In this document: one piece after another, positions 33,369-42,075 of the stretch | Position numbering within the stretch: position 1 is the stretch's first letter | How the letters are laid out: every line of letters starts with the position of its first letter | Source: JACJYC01 sp964558465 | GTDB taxonomy: Bacteria > Bacteroidota > Bacteroidia > Chitinophagales > Saprospiraceae | Reading direction: 5' to 3' | DNA length: 58,576 nucleotides | Assembly (NCBI GenBank): GCA_964558465.1 | Contig: CAZLEF010000042.1 | Coordinates: forward strand, 1 to 58,576 | Program-made: the position numbers and the translations under genes | The notes under the pieces: generated by a model | Database searches by the model: none | Seen by the model: only the letters and a program-made list of their open reading frames with translations | What the model was told of the DNA's origin: nothing

Positions 33369-35222
33369 TCATCTGACCAGAATGACCTCCCCTTTCTCTA
33401 CCCGCCGCCGCTGCCGGGGGTCGTCGGTCAAACTATAGAAAACAACCCATACATACACGCCGGGAGGCCGCTCCCGTGTACCAGACCGGCCATTCCACGA
33501 TTCGCCGGGATTGCCGGTTTCAAATACCAGTTCACCCCAACGGGAAAAAACCTGCAATTTAAAATCCGCAAACGGGCATTGGAAAGGAGCTGCCCGGAAT
33601 TCGTCGTTGATGCCGTCTCTGTCCGGCGAAAAGGCGTTGGGTACATAGATCCGGCAGCATTCCTCTGTGGGGAAATCCACGGTTGCAACCGCCTGCCCGC
33701 AGGTGTTGACCGCCGTCACGGAGTAGGAACCGCCCGATTGGATAACGATCGGGTTTTCCAGGGTTTCCGCCGACCAGAATAACGAGTCGGCATCGACGGC
33801 AACGGCGGTCAGGGTCAGGGGCCGGGCGCTGCAAAAGTCGTCGAAAGGTTCGTATGCAATTTCCACGCCGGGCAATGAACCGGCGTTCACAACAAAGGTT
33901 TCCACGCCCGTAAAACATCCTTTCGTCACACGCACGCGGTATTCGCCGGGTTCGGTCACGGTGATCTGCCGGGTGGTAGCGCCGGTCGACCACAGGTAAG
34001 CGTCGCCTTCGCAGCCGGGGGTGAGGGACAGGTCGCTGCCCATGCATACCCTGGTTTCGGCGGTGTCGGTCTCCAGTTCAGTGAGCAGGTTGTCAAACCA
34101 GAAATCGGCGATGTTATTCAGGCTGGAAAATGGGCCGAGGGGGGGGTCCACCTGCAAGGTCTGCAGATCGAAATATACGGATGGGTCGTCGCTGTCCGGG
34201 CATTCGATAACGGAAATGTCCACCCGGTTGATATTGCGCAAAAAGTTGGCGGAATTGAAGTAGATATTCCCATCCGGGGCGGTTTGCATATGCCGGACGG
34301 AGTAGTCGCCGAGCGGTTGGACGACCTCGGTCTCAGCGGCCTGGAGGTCATAACGGACGATGGCCCGCTCTGCCTGGCTCACAAGGTAGAGGTACCTGCT
34401 TGCGGGGGAGAAATTGAAGGCGTAATCCTGGACCTCCGGGATGCCGGCGATCCATTCGATGCTGCCGTCAGAAGCGTTAAAGCGGTACAACGCGACGCCG
34501 TCGAACAGGAACCGGCCGTCAGGCGACAGTTTCAGGGCGAAGGGGTTGGTTTTGGTGGGGCGTGGGGAAAAAACGGCCGGTAAAACACCTGCGGCAGTGA
34601 CCCGGACAGCGGCCAGATTCCGGCTTTGGTAGTCAACGGTCAGTATCCAGTAATCCGTGCCGTTGTTATGCCGCGCGGCGGTGACACACTCTGCCGCCGG
34701 GTTGAAGACCCGGATATCACCCTGAACCACGCCGCCCAGGCCGTTGCCGAGGGCCATATCGATCAGGAAATAGGAAAGCCCCCGGTGGGGCCGGTTGGCT
34801 GAGCCGATGCTTTCCAGTTCATCTACCGTGAAAAGGTAGTAGCGGGTGGCCGAACCGGGAGCGGGTACGATAATCCCCCCCTGCGCAGCGCTGATCCCCC
34901 CGCCTTCAACCTGCCCCATATCGTACATCAGTTCGCGGTTCCGGTTCCAGATGCCGCCGTTGATCTGGGTATTTCCCCTTCTTCCGCCGCCGCAGTTGGT
35001 GTAAAAGAGCAGATTGCCTTTTTCATCACAAATGCCGGTGGCGCCTTCAACCGAAACGGTTTTGGTGTTGGTGACCTTTGAAGGTGCGCCGCAGGAAAAA
35101 TCCAGGCCTTCGCGATTGCCAAAATGCCAGATGCCGGCGCGGCGTTGGGGTTGGGCTTGCAGGCTGGCGCCATCGAAAGCCGGCCAGATCAACAACAGGA
35201 GGAAGGTAAATCGTAGGTTCAT
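33369..35222 (-). CDS. Type-IX-secreted beta-propeller protein with type B C-terminal domain
   Basis: A 617-residue exported protein (signal ends SLQAQ). Residues ~25-385 form a WD40/NHL-like propeller (HFGNREGLDF, GLSYFLIDM, LKLSPDGRFLFDGVALYRF, PDGNIYFNSANF), followed by Ig-like segments (residues ~400-520, SLTPGCEGDAYLWSTGATTR) and the gliding-motility C-terminal domain (YVPNAFSPDRDGINDEF, FSRWGELVFETG, WNGRSG) that directs secretion through the T9SS. Family members are surface proteins of unknown function. It is downstream of the TPR/anti-sigma-like gene on the same strand. Confidence 0.92.
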   Translation of the reverse strand: MNLRFTFLLLLIWPAFDGASLQAQPQRRAGIWHFGNREGLDFSCGAPSKVTNTKTVSVEGATGICDEKGNLLFYTNCGGGRRGNTQINGGIWNRNRELMYDMGQVEGGGISAAQGGIIVPAPGSATRYYLFTVDELESIGSANRPHRGLSYFLIDMALGNGLGGVVQGDIRVFNPAAECVTAARHNNGTDYWILTVDYQSRNLAAVRVTAAGVLPAVFSPRPTKTNPFALKLSPDGRFLFDGVALYRFNASDGSIEWIAGIPEVQDYAFNFSPASRYLYLVSQAERAIVRYDLQAAETEVVQPLGDYSVRHMQTAPDGNIYFNSANFLRNINRVDISVIECPDSDDPSVYFDLQTLQVDPPLGPFSSLNNIADFWFDNLLTELETDTAETRVCMGSDLSLTPGCEGDAYLWSTGATTRQITVTEPGEYRVRVTKGCFTGVETFVVNAGSLPGVEIAYEPFDDFCSARPLTLTAVAVDADSLFWSAETLENPIVIQSGGSYSVTAVNTCGQAVATVDFPTEECCRIYVPNAFSPDRDGINDEFRAAPFQCPFADFKLQVFSRWGELVFETGNPGESWNGRSGTRERPPGVYVWVVFYSLTDDPRQRRRVEKGEVILVR

Positions 35223-35334
35223 AAGTCGGGCGAAAGGACAAAACTAGGGAAAAATTTTGTTTGGCCGGTTACAGGCCGGGTAAGCGATCCGTTTTCGACT
35301 GGAAAATCGATTCTTACAAAAAAAAAATCCCATT

Positions 35335-36105
35335 TTATTCTGCCCACCCCGCCCAAAAACTATCCAGCTTCTCCTGAAGTTCCACCGCTTTCGGATAAAA
35401 GGAATGATCAGGATCGGAAATGATTTTTTCCTTCAGGGATTCAAATTCCGGGCTTTCTTTCCGTCCGTCCTTCAAATAAGTCAGCAACAGGAGCCAGTCC
35501 GATTTTTCTGACATAGCGGGGTCGGGATGGTTTTGGAGTTGCTGAAGAACGGAAACGGCTTCATCCAGATTGCCCGACTGGTACCAGGTATTGGCCAGCA
35601 GGTACCGGGCATCCGCATAATACGGACTGGCCGGGTCAAACGCCTGAAAAACAGTGGCGGCGGCATCCAGTTGCCCGGCCCGCAAGGCTGCAAGGCCAGC
35701 ATCCAGTTCGCCCTGCCCGGCGCCGGCAGACCGGACGCCCGTCAGCCCGGCGGGATCGTAATAATGGGCGGCCAGGGTGTCGCTGTCCAATTGCTGCACC
35801 CGCCAAAAGGCAAAGACGCCCAGCAGGAACAACAAACTCGCAGCAATGGCCCAAACCCCCGGATGAACGCGCAGCGGGATGCTGCGCGCGGGCTTAGGGT
35901 CGGCGGCTTCCTTTTGCCAGTTGGCGAAGTCGGCCCGGAGTCCGTCCGCAATGCCGACCTCCAGAACCTCCGTTGCCATGCGGAAGGCCTGTACTTCTTC
36001 CCGGAGTGCGGGGTCGTCGCGCAGCCGCGCTTCAAAGGCCTCCCGTTCCTGGGCCGGCATTTGGCCCCGGAGGTATTGTTCGATGGTGTTGTAGAGGTCT
36101 TCCAT
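35335..36105 (-). CDS. TPR membrane protein, anti-sigma-like
   Basis: 256 residues: a cytosolic N-terminus (1-80) with an anti-sigma-like opening (MEDLYNTIEQYLRGQMPAQEREAFEARLRDD is split here as EQYLRGQMPAQ and EAFEARLRDDPALREEV), one membrane helix (~84-101) and a periplasmic TPR region with at least two repeats (GQLDAAATVFQAFD, GNLDEAVSVLQQLQN). Proteins of this plan sit next to ECF sigma genes in Bacteroidetes and probably hold or relay to the sigma factor. The sigma gene is 260 bp upstream on the same strand. It lacks the zinc motif of classical anti-sigmas, so the role is inferred. Confidence 0.7.
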   Translation of the reverse strand: MEDLYNTIEQYLRGQMPAQEREAFEARLRDDPALREEVQAFRMATEVLEVGIADGLRADFANWQKEAADPKPARSIPLRVHPGVWAIAASLLFLLGVFAFWRVQQLDSDTLAAHYYDPAGLTGVRSAGAGQGELDAGLAALRAGQLDAAATVFQAFDPASPYYADARYLLANTWYQSGNLDEAVSVLQQLQNHPDPAMSEKSDWLLLLTYLKDGRKESPEFESLKEKIISDPDHSFYPKAVELQEKLDSFWAGWAE

Positions 36106-36365
36106 GAATTGTTTCGATTATTTCGATTATTTCGATTGGTTCGATTGATTATCCTTTAGCAAGGAGCCTTGATTATTTTAATTGGCCATTTTTGCTATTT
36201 AAGGATTTTCGGGTCGCTTTAATGGGGGCCACGGTAAACGACTTTTACAGCCCAAGTTTTCGTACGTTTCTTAAAATCATCAGAGGTCATTATTTTTGAT
36301 TTTAGTGCGTTAATATTTATTTTCAGTCGTCCAATCGAATCAATCGTATCAATCGTCCAATCGTA
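36106..36365. repeat. Intergenic region with TTTCGATTA and AATCGTATC repeats
   Basis: Short repeats TTTCGATTA (36113-36145) and AATCAATCGTATCAATCGT-type units (36325-36365). No gene seen. Confidence 0.6.
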
Positions 36366-36947
36366 TCAATTCAAAAGTTCCTTCCAATCCGGCTGTCCTT
36401 TCACCAGGTCGATCAGGGACTGCATGCACCGGTATTTGCTTTTCCGGGCCATTTTTTCGCTGCTCAGGCCCATTTTTTCGGCGATTTCTTCCATCGAGTA
36501 GGACAATTGCCACATTTCCAGGACTTGCCGGCATTTGTCGCCGAGCAGGCCGAGGATATTCCGGAACAAGGTTTGCCGTTCCTGGCTGATCAGCGCGATT
36601 TCCGGGGTTTCTTCGTTTGGGGCATCCATCCGGACATGATCTTCCTGCAATTCCACTTTCTGGTTTTTGCGAAGTTGGTTCATCCACAAAAAACGGCAGA
36701 TGGCGTAGAGGTACAACGAAAGGCTGCTGTCTCCACGGAATTTCTGTTCCCGGATATTGCGGTCCAGCACAATAATGCCTTCATGGAAGATATCCTGCCC
36801 GTCGTCGCGGTTGCCGCTGTTTTGCTGCACATACCAGACCACCTTTTCGCGCAGGTTGCCCATATTGTAAATCGCCTTGATCGCCTGCTGGCGGGCTGTT
36901 CCTCCTTTGAGGACGCCTTCAATCAATGCCTGATCGGTTGTTTCCAT
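36366..36947 (-). CDS. ECF-type RNA polymerase sigma factor
   Basis: A 193-residue sigma-70-family protein. Region 2 is at ~25-95 (NLREKVVWYVQQN, DGQDIFHEGIIVLDRNI, LYAICRFLWMNQLRK) and region 4 at ~130-180 (LGDKCRQVLEMWQLSYSMEEIAEKMGLSS, shown here as motif pieces QVLEMWQLSYSMEEIA and EKMGLSSEKMARKSKYRC). No region 1 or 3, as in ECF factors. Its own upstream DNA carries the motif shared by four nearby genes (36951-36980), which suggests autoregulation. The TPR membrane protein downstream may be its partner. The start is ATG 36947, only 12 bp after the motif's second half, so either the transcript is leaderless-like or the motif works differently. Confidence 0.88.
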   Translation of the reverse strand: METTDQALIEGVLKGGTARQQAIKAIYNMGNLREKVVWYVQQNSGNRDDGQDIFHEGIIVLDRNIREQKFRGDSSLSLYLYAICRFLWMNQLRKNQKVELQEDHVRMDAPNEETPEIALISQERQTLFRNILGLLGDKCRQVLEMWQLSYSMEEIAEKMGLSSEKMARKSKYRCMQSLIDLVKGQPDWKELLN

Positions 36948-36950
36948 ATC

Positions 36951-36980
36951 GGTGTGTGTTGAACCTCTGAAAATGACCCC
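36951..36980 (-). promoter_or_regulatory. Shared two-part motif before the sigma gene
   Basis: On the minus strand GGGGTCATTTTC starts at 36980 and an ACACACACC stretch begins 21 bases later. It ends 3 bp before the start codon. Same motif as at 40884, 42000, 44385 and 45454. Confidence 0.55.
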
Positions 36981-37143
36981 GTGTTCTGCAAATAATATTA
37001 TCTTTCTGAGGTTAAATTTAATTGATTGGATTGATTGGATTGCTCCGCCCGCCGCAGCCGCTTAAACGGCGAAGGAGGGTTTGGATTGTTTGGATTGAAA
37101 ACGAAGGCCATCGAATCCTCGCATTCTCAGTTCCTCGATTCCT

Positions 37144-37160
37144 CCACGCCTGTGGCGTGG
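37144..37160. repeat. 17-bp palindrome CCACGCCTGTGGCGTGG, copy 1
   Basis: A perfect 7-bp-arm palindrome. The same 17 bp recur at 43998-44014, 44061-44077 and 47021-47037, all between genes. Confidence 0.85.
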
Positions 37161-37234
37161 CGCGCACTTCCTCAATGCCTAACTGTATCGTGAAATTGAC
37201 AAAGATAAATATAACCCGTTGGCATCCCGGGCCG

Positions 37235-40200
37235 GTGATAAAAAAAATACCGGGTTTGTTGGGATTCCTCCTGCTTTTTTCCGGTTTAACCATCGCACAG
37301 AAGACGGATACTTCGGTTGTCCGGCAATGGCTGGCAGCGGGAAAAACCCGGGTGGATGGGGGTGAATTTGAAGCTGCGGGCAAGTTGGCGGATAAAGCCT
37401 TGACCGCCCTGTTGCCGGGTAAATATCCCATGCTGGAGGCCGAGGTCCGGATGTTGCGCGGCGAAATTGCGCAGGCGCAGGGCTTTTTTGGGGTGGCGGA
37501 AGTGAACTTTGATTCGGCCTGGTGCCTGGTACAGGATCAGGCGGGCTGGGAACATCCGCAAATGGCGACAGCGCTGAGTTACCTGGGCAATTATTATTAC
37601 GAACTCGGCTATATTGAGACGGCCTGGGACTACCATACCCAGGCGCTGGACATCCGGCAAAGGCTCTACGGAGACCAGCATCCGGAAACCGCCAAATCTT
37701 ACAACAATCTGGCCAATTGTTATTTATCCACCGGCGGTTACGCAGAAGCGATCAGCCTTTACCGCCAGGTGGCAGCGGTCCGCCAGACCCATTCCAATGT
37801 GCCGGCCAGTGAACTGGCATCCGTTTACAACAACCTCGGCAGCGTTTACCTGGCAGCGGGGGATCTGGCGAATGCAAAAACGTTTTATTTGCAGGCGATG
37901 GACATTCGCCGGCAGACCCTTGGGCCCACCCACCTGAAAACGGCCCAAAGCCGGCAAAATCTGGGCAATGTTTTTGCAGCTCTGCACCAACCGGATACAG
38001 CGTTGGTTCATTTTGGGGAAGCGCTGGGCGTTTATATGCAATATTACGGCGACCGGCATCCCAAGGTAGCGGCGCTCTACGAGAATATGGGCAATGCGCT
38101 GGCTGAAAAACAGTCGTATGAAGCTGCGGGCGCCCTGCACCAACAGGCACTCCTCATCCGGCAGCAATATTACAACCAAAGCCATCCCGACATCATCCGG
38201 TCGTATCAGAACATCGGGGAATTGTGGATGATGCGAGGCGACTACCTGACTGCCCTGCGGCATTTCCGTCAGGCCCTGGGTTCCTTGCGGGAACAATGGG
38301 GCGATTACCATCCGCAGGTGGCCCAGGCTTATGAACAAGTCGGGCTTGCACTCCTGAACACCGGAGAAATCCAGCAAGGTTTGCAGCACCTGGAACAGGC
38401 GCTGGCGCTGCGTCAATCGCTCTTTGGGGCCGGTCATCCCTATGTAGCCGGGACCTATATGAACCTGGGCAACGCCTGCTGGCAGGATGGCCGGCACATT
38501 CAGGCGCGTGAATATTACCAAAACAGCCTGGCGATCTGGTCGGCCCGGGGAGATAGCTGGCGGGGTGAACAATTAAAAGCATTCCTGAACATCAGCCGGA
38601 GTTATCTTGAGGAAGATCAACCCACCGAGGCGCAGCAAATGCTCGCCCGGGCAGCGGCATTCCTCGATCATTCCGACACCGTTTCCTTTGCCGGCTATGA
38701 ACGCACATTCGGCGAGGCGCTCCGGGAACAGGGCCGGTACGCAGCCGCCGGAAAATATTTTGACCGGGCGCTGGACCTGCTCCGGCGTTACCAAACCAAC
38801 CGGGGTCTGGTATCGCAAAAGGCGCCGCTGGAGGTCTTATTGTCCCTCCAGGGCAAGGCCTGGAATGCGCTGGATTGGGCCCACGAATCCCGTTCCAGGG
38901 AACACGCGGATACCGCGCTTTACTGGTTTGAACAAGCAGTGGAACTCCTCACTGCAGTCCAGGGTGCCTACCTCGATCCGGAAGCGCGGGCGCAAATGAC
39001 CGCCCTGAACCAGTCGTTGTTTTCCGGCGCGATTGAATCCTGTTTTGTATTGGCGGAAGCCGGCGAGGAAACTGCCCGGGTCTATGGCAAGGCATTTGCC
39101 TTCAGCGACCGCAACAAAAGCCTCCGGCTGCTGGAAGCCGGCCGGCTCCGGCGGAGCCTTGAAAAAAGCGGGGATCTCGTCCGCCAATTGCAAAATATCA
39201 CCCTCGGGATCAACCAACTGGAGCGGGACAGGACTTTGGGGACCCTCCAACTGACGGACGAAGAAACAAGGACAATCGACGGGAAGCTTTTCTATTTGCA
39301 GGAACAAAGGGCCTCCTTGTACCGGAACCTGGAATTATTCAACGGCGATGCACCCGGCATTTCTCCTTTTCCGGGAGCGGAGTCGATCTCTGTTTTTCAG
39401 GAGGCGTTGGCGCCCGATCAGGCCCTGATGACTTTCTTCAGCGGCGAAACGGCAGATTACCAGTTTTTACTCTCCCGCGAAGGCATCGAAGCCCGCCGCC
39501 TCGATCCGGATTTCCCGTTGCATACTGCAATTATGGACATGGGCAGGAGCGTACTGCAATATCCGGTAGCGCCGACCGGCGAAAAACCGGCGCTGGACAG
39601 CCTGTATATCCAGAATGCGCACCGGCTCTACCAATATCTTTTTCAGCCCCTCGAAGCCCTATTGGAAGGAAAAAAGACCATAACCGTCATCCCCGACGGC
39701 GCATTCGGCTGGCTTCCCTTTGAAGCCCTTTTGAAAACCCTGCCCGCGGCAAACCGCCGTTACCGCTCCTATCCTTATCTGATACGGGATTACAATATCA
39801 GTTACACCTATTCGGCCGGTTATTGGCTCAACCAAATGCAGGCGACCCCGGGAAAAACCGGAAAAAGGCGCTCCTGTCTGGCCGTTGCGCCCGATTTCCA
39901 GAGCCCGCCCTCTGAATTTCCCCCGCTCGATCACAACAAAACGGAAGCTGGGGCTATCGCGCAAATGTTCAAGGGCAAGGTCCTTTCGGGGCCGGAGGCC
40001 AGCCGTACCAATTTTCTGGTTTTGGCGCCGCAATACGCCATTCTGCACCTGGCCACCCACGCCAAATCCAACAGCCTGAACGGCGACTATGCGTTTCTCG
40101 TCCTGGGTAAAGATCCGGCAGACACCACCGCCGAATCCTTGCTATACGTGAAGGACCTCTACGGTCAGGATTGGCAGGCCGATCTGGCGGTTTTGAGCGC

Positions 40201-40585
40201 CTGCGAAACCGGCATCGGCAGTTTTCGCCCCGGCGAAGGCGTCGTCAGCCTGGGAAGAGGGTTTGCCCAGGCGGGCGTCCGCAGTACGGTCAACAGCCTT
40301 TGGAGCATCAATGACGCCCGGACTGCAGAGCTGATGGAAACATTTTATGCAAACCTCCGCAAAGGCATGGCAAAACATGAAGCGCTGCGGTTGGCCAAAA
40401 TGGATTATCTGACGAATAGCGACCATGAAGCCGGCCATCCCTTTTATTGGGCGAGTTATCTGCCGTTTGGGGATATGCAGCCATTGGAGGCGGCCGGCGG
40501 GGATTTTAAATGGTGGTATTGGGCGCTTGGATTGGGTTTGTTGGTGGTTGTATGGCGGCGGGTTAATAGAAATTGGTTCAATTGA
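37235..40585 (+). CDS. Exported TPR-CHAT protease, membrane anchored
   Basis: About 1116 residues from GTG 37235, which starts a good signal peptide (MIKKIPGLLGFLLLFSGLTI, then AQ); ATG 37175 is a possible longer start and the frame is open to 37022. Residues ~30-500 are tetratricopeptide repeats of the 42-residue kinesin-light-chain kind (ETAKSYNNLANCYLSTGGYA and similar), residues ~740-1075 a CHAT domain with catalytic His942 (HLATHA) and Cys990 (LSACETG). One C-terminal helix (WALGLGLLVVVW) followed by Arg/Asn anchors it. CHAT is a caspase-like cysteine protease; TPR-CHAT proteins act in death-like and defence systems (for example with gasdermins or type III-E CRISPR), but exported forms are of unknown role. 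It is divergent from the sigma gene. Confidence 0.9.
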   Translation: MIKKIPGLLGFLLLFSGLTIAQKTDTSVVRQWLAAGKTRVDGGEFEAAGKLADKALTALLPGKYPMLEAEVRMLRGEIAQAQGFFGVAEVNFDSAWCLVQDQAGWEHPQMATALSYLGNYYYELGYIETAWDYHTQALDIRQRLYGDQHPETAKSYNNLANCYLSTGGYAEAISLYRQVAAVRQTHSNVPASELASVYNNLGSVYLAAGDLANAKTFYLQAMDIRRQTLGPTHLKTAQSRQNLGNVFAALHQPDTALVHFGEALGVYMQYYGDRHPKVAALYENMGNALAEKQSYEAAGALHQQALLIRQQYYNQSHPDIIRSYQNIGELWMMRGDYLTALRHFRQALGSLREQWGDYHPQVAQAYEQVGLALLNTGEIQQGLQHLEQALALRQSLFGAGHPYVAGTYMNLGNACWQDGRHIQAREYYQNSLAIWSARGDSWRGEQLKAFLNISRSYLEEDQPTEAQQMLARAAAFLDHSDTVSFAGYERTFGEALREQGRYAAAGKYFDRALDLLRRYQTNRGLVSQKAPLEVLLSLQGKAWNALDWAHESRSREHADTALYWFEQAVELLTAVQGAYLDPEARAQMTALNQSLFSGAIESCFVLAEAGEETARVYGKAFAFSDRNKSLRLLEAGRLRRSLEKSGDLVRQLQNITLGINQLERDRTLGTLQLTDEETRTIDGKLFYLQEQRASLYRNLELFNGDAPGISPFPGAESISVFQEALAPDQALMTFFSGETADYQFLLSREGIEARRLDPDFPLHTAIMDMGRSVLQYPVAPTGEKPALDSLYIQNAHRLYQYLFQPLEALLEGKKTITVIPDGAFGWLPFEALLKTLPAANRRYRSYPYLIRDYNISYTYSAGYWLNQMQATPGKTGKRRSCLAVAPDFQSPPSEFPPLDHNKTEAGAIAQMFKGKVLSGPEASRTNFLVLAPQYAILHLATHAKSNSLNGDYAFLVLGKDPADTTAESLLYVKDLYGQDWQADLAVLSACETGIGSFRPGEGVVSLGRGFAQAGVRSTVNSLWSINDARTAELMETFYANLRKGMAKHEALRLAKMDYLTNSDHEAGHPFYWASYLPFGDMQPLEAAGGDFKWWYWALGLGLLVVVWRRVNRNWFN

Positions 40586-40599
40586 TCCGATTGGTTCGA

Positions 40600-40690
40600 T
40601 TGGCTTCGCCCGCCGACTCCGTCCGCCATAGGGCGACACTTCGTCGTCCGGAGGCCGTAGTTTCAGTGTAGGTGGGTTCGATTGATTGTC
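40600..40690 (+). repeat. ~90-bp inverted repeat, copy 1
   Basis: Begins GGCTTCGCCCGCCGA and ends near GATTGATTGT; the reverse complement is at 44222-44312 with only a few differences. A piece (GCGACTTCGTCGTCCGGAGG) also occurs at 56703-56722. Confidence 0.85.
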
Positions 40691-40883
40691 CGAAGGACTC
40701 CTTTGGAGGATTGATTGGATTAGTTGGATTGGTTGGATTAGTTGGATTGGTTGGATTGGAACGGCGCCCTTCGAATCAACAAATCAACAAATCAACGCAT
40801 AAACAAATTGGTTGGATTGAAGCGGAGATGGCGCATCCTCGCATCCTCGCATCCTCAGGAATTTCAAAAACATCCTCCCCCGC

Positions 40884-40912
40884 GGGGTCATTTTTCCAGT
40901 CGGCCACACTCC
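40884..40912 (+). promoter_or_regulatory. Shared two-part motif before the 40941 gene
   Basis: GGGGTCATTTTTCC at 40884 and ACACTCC at 40906 (offset 22), 35 bp from that second half to the start codon. Confidence 0.6.
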
Positions 40913-40940
40913 CATCCGAAATGATTCATCAATCCATACC

Positions 40941-41876
40941 ATGAAAACATCACTTTTTTCTCTGCTATTTATATTGACCATAGGCGCCTCGAACACCCTT
41001 TCGGGGCAATCCAACAAGGTCGAAGGCCCGTTACAAAGTTTTGTAAATACGGGGTTTATGCTCAAATTCAAGGACCTGAAAATTGAAGCGGAGGCGGCTG
41101 TACGCCGGTTTAAATTACAATCCCATGAACTGGCGCCCGCAGATGTGCAAAAGGTTCAGACCGGCTACGAACAGTCGGCCTACCGCTTCAATCAGTTGCT
41201 GAACAATATCAAAGGCGATTTCCTGAACCCTAAAAAGCTGAAGTACATCGCCGAATTTCCGGACGATTACCAGCGCAGCCTGGAACTGGAGTTGCACCAG
41301 CTCTCCGAATTTTACGCCCTGCATTTTCTGCACCCTATGGCCGACGCCACCGGAAAACAAATGGATGGAGGGCCGGTATTGCTGCTGGTCGTGGAGATGG
41401 TGGGACTCACCAAAGGGTTGATCCATTTTTTTACGCAATCGCGCCAGCAGGCACGCCGCTTCAGCGAGGCTTATTTGCAGCAACACCTGATCCAGCCCTT
41501 CAAATTCCGGAGTTGGGACGAGATCGGCCCGGAAGGCAGCATGGCCCCCTCCCCTGCCGAAGACGTCTATACCCCCGACATGATGGAACCGCCCTCACTG
41601 GATCCTTTGTTACAGGAAGCTTCTCAGTTGCTGCAAACCCCTGTGGTTCAGCCGGTCGACGAATTTGACGGGGCCAATACCTACGACGAATGGCTCGAAC
41701 AAAATGGAACCCCTGCGACCACTCCGCAGGATAGCATATCCAGCCCGGCAGGGTTAAAAACCGCTCCCTCAGCCATCCAACCCACATCGGAGAATAAAAA
41801 ATCCAAACCGGTTGCAGGCGAGGGCGTTCGTAAAGATGCCGGCGCCCCGAAAAAAAAGGAAGGCGGCAACGACTAA
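40941..41876 (+). CDS. Secreted protein of unknown function
   Basis: 311 residues with a clear signal peptide (MKTSLFSLLFILTIGASNTL, cut before SGQ). The middle (~35-190) is helical, with long amphipathic helices (VQKVQTGYEQSAYRFNQLLN, YQRSLELELHQLSEFYALHF) and one hydrophobic stretch (GGPVLLLVVEMVGLTKGLI) that could be buried or membrane-associated. The last ~110 residues are Pro/Ser/Thr/Lys-rich and probably disordered. I do not recognise the family. It belongs to the group of genes with the shared upstream motif, between the CHAT protease and the beta-lactamase-like gene, so it likely works with them. Confidence 0.75.
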   Translation: MKTSLFSLLFILTIGASNTLSGQSNKVEGPLQSFVNTGFMLKFKDLKIEAEAAVRRFKLQSHELAPADVQKVQTGYEQSAYRFNQLLNNIKGDFLNPKKLKYIAEFPDDYQRSLELELHQLSEFYALHFLHPMADATGKQMDGGPVLLLVVEMVGLTKGLIHFFTQSRQQARRFSEAYLQQHLIQPFKFRSWDEIGPEGSMAPSPAEDVYTPDMMEPPSLDPLLQEASQLLQTPVVQPVDEFDGANTYDEWLEQNGTPATTPQDSISSPAGLKTAPSAIQPTSENKKSKPVAGEGVRKDAGAPKKKEGGND

Positions 41877-41924
41877 GCGATTGGATGAACGGGAATTGTG
41901 GTCCACCCGGTAGACGGTTGGGTC

Positions 41925-41995
41925 GATAAAATTCATGAATTTTATCAACTGGGGTCATTTCCCATTCAGGAATGATAAAATTCATGAATTTTATC
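41925..41995. repeat. Two copies of a perfect 22-bp palindrome, 49 bp apart
   Basis: The palindrome with core ATAAAATTCATGAATTTTAT occurs at 41925-41946 and 41974-41995, each followed by the same 27 bp including GGGGTCATTT. This is a 49-bp tandem duplication upstream of the beta-lactamase-like gene; only the second copy leads to a complete two-part motif. Confidence 0.9.
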
Positions 41996-41999
41996 AACT

Positions 42000-42028
42000 G
42001 GGGTCATTTTCCATTCAGGAAACACTCC
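42000..42028 (+). promoter_or_regulatory. Shared two-part motif before the beta-lactamase-like gene
   Basis: GGGGTCATTTTCC at 42000 and ACACTCC at 42022 (offset 22), 54 bp before the start codon. The leader that follows (ATATCAAACAA...) resembles that of the 44461 gene, suggesting both promoters and leaders come from one duplication. Confidence 0.65.
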
Positions 42029-42075
42029 ATATCAAACAACCAAATTTCACATCATTTTTCAAACCTTTGATTTCC

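Larger units (their letters stand above)
40586..40940. other. Intergenic region: inverted-repeat copy, GGATT repeats, shared promoter motif
   Basis: Contains copy 1 of a ~90-bp inverted repeat (40600-40690), a TTGGATTGG/TAGTTGGATT run (40712-40762), an ATCAACAA run (40778-40806), a CATCCTCG run, and the shared motif at 40884. No gene. Confidence 0.7.
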
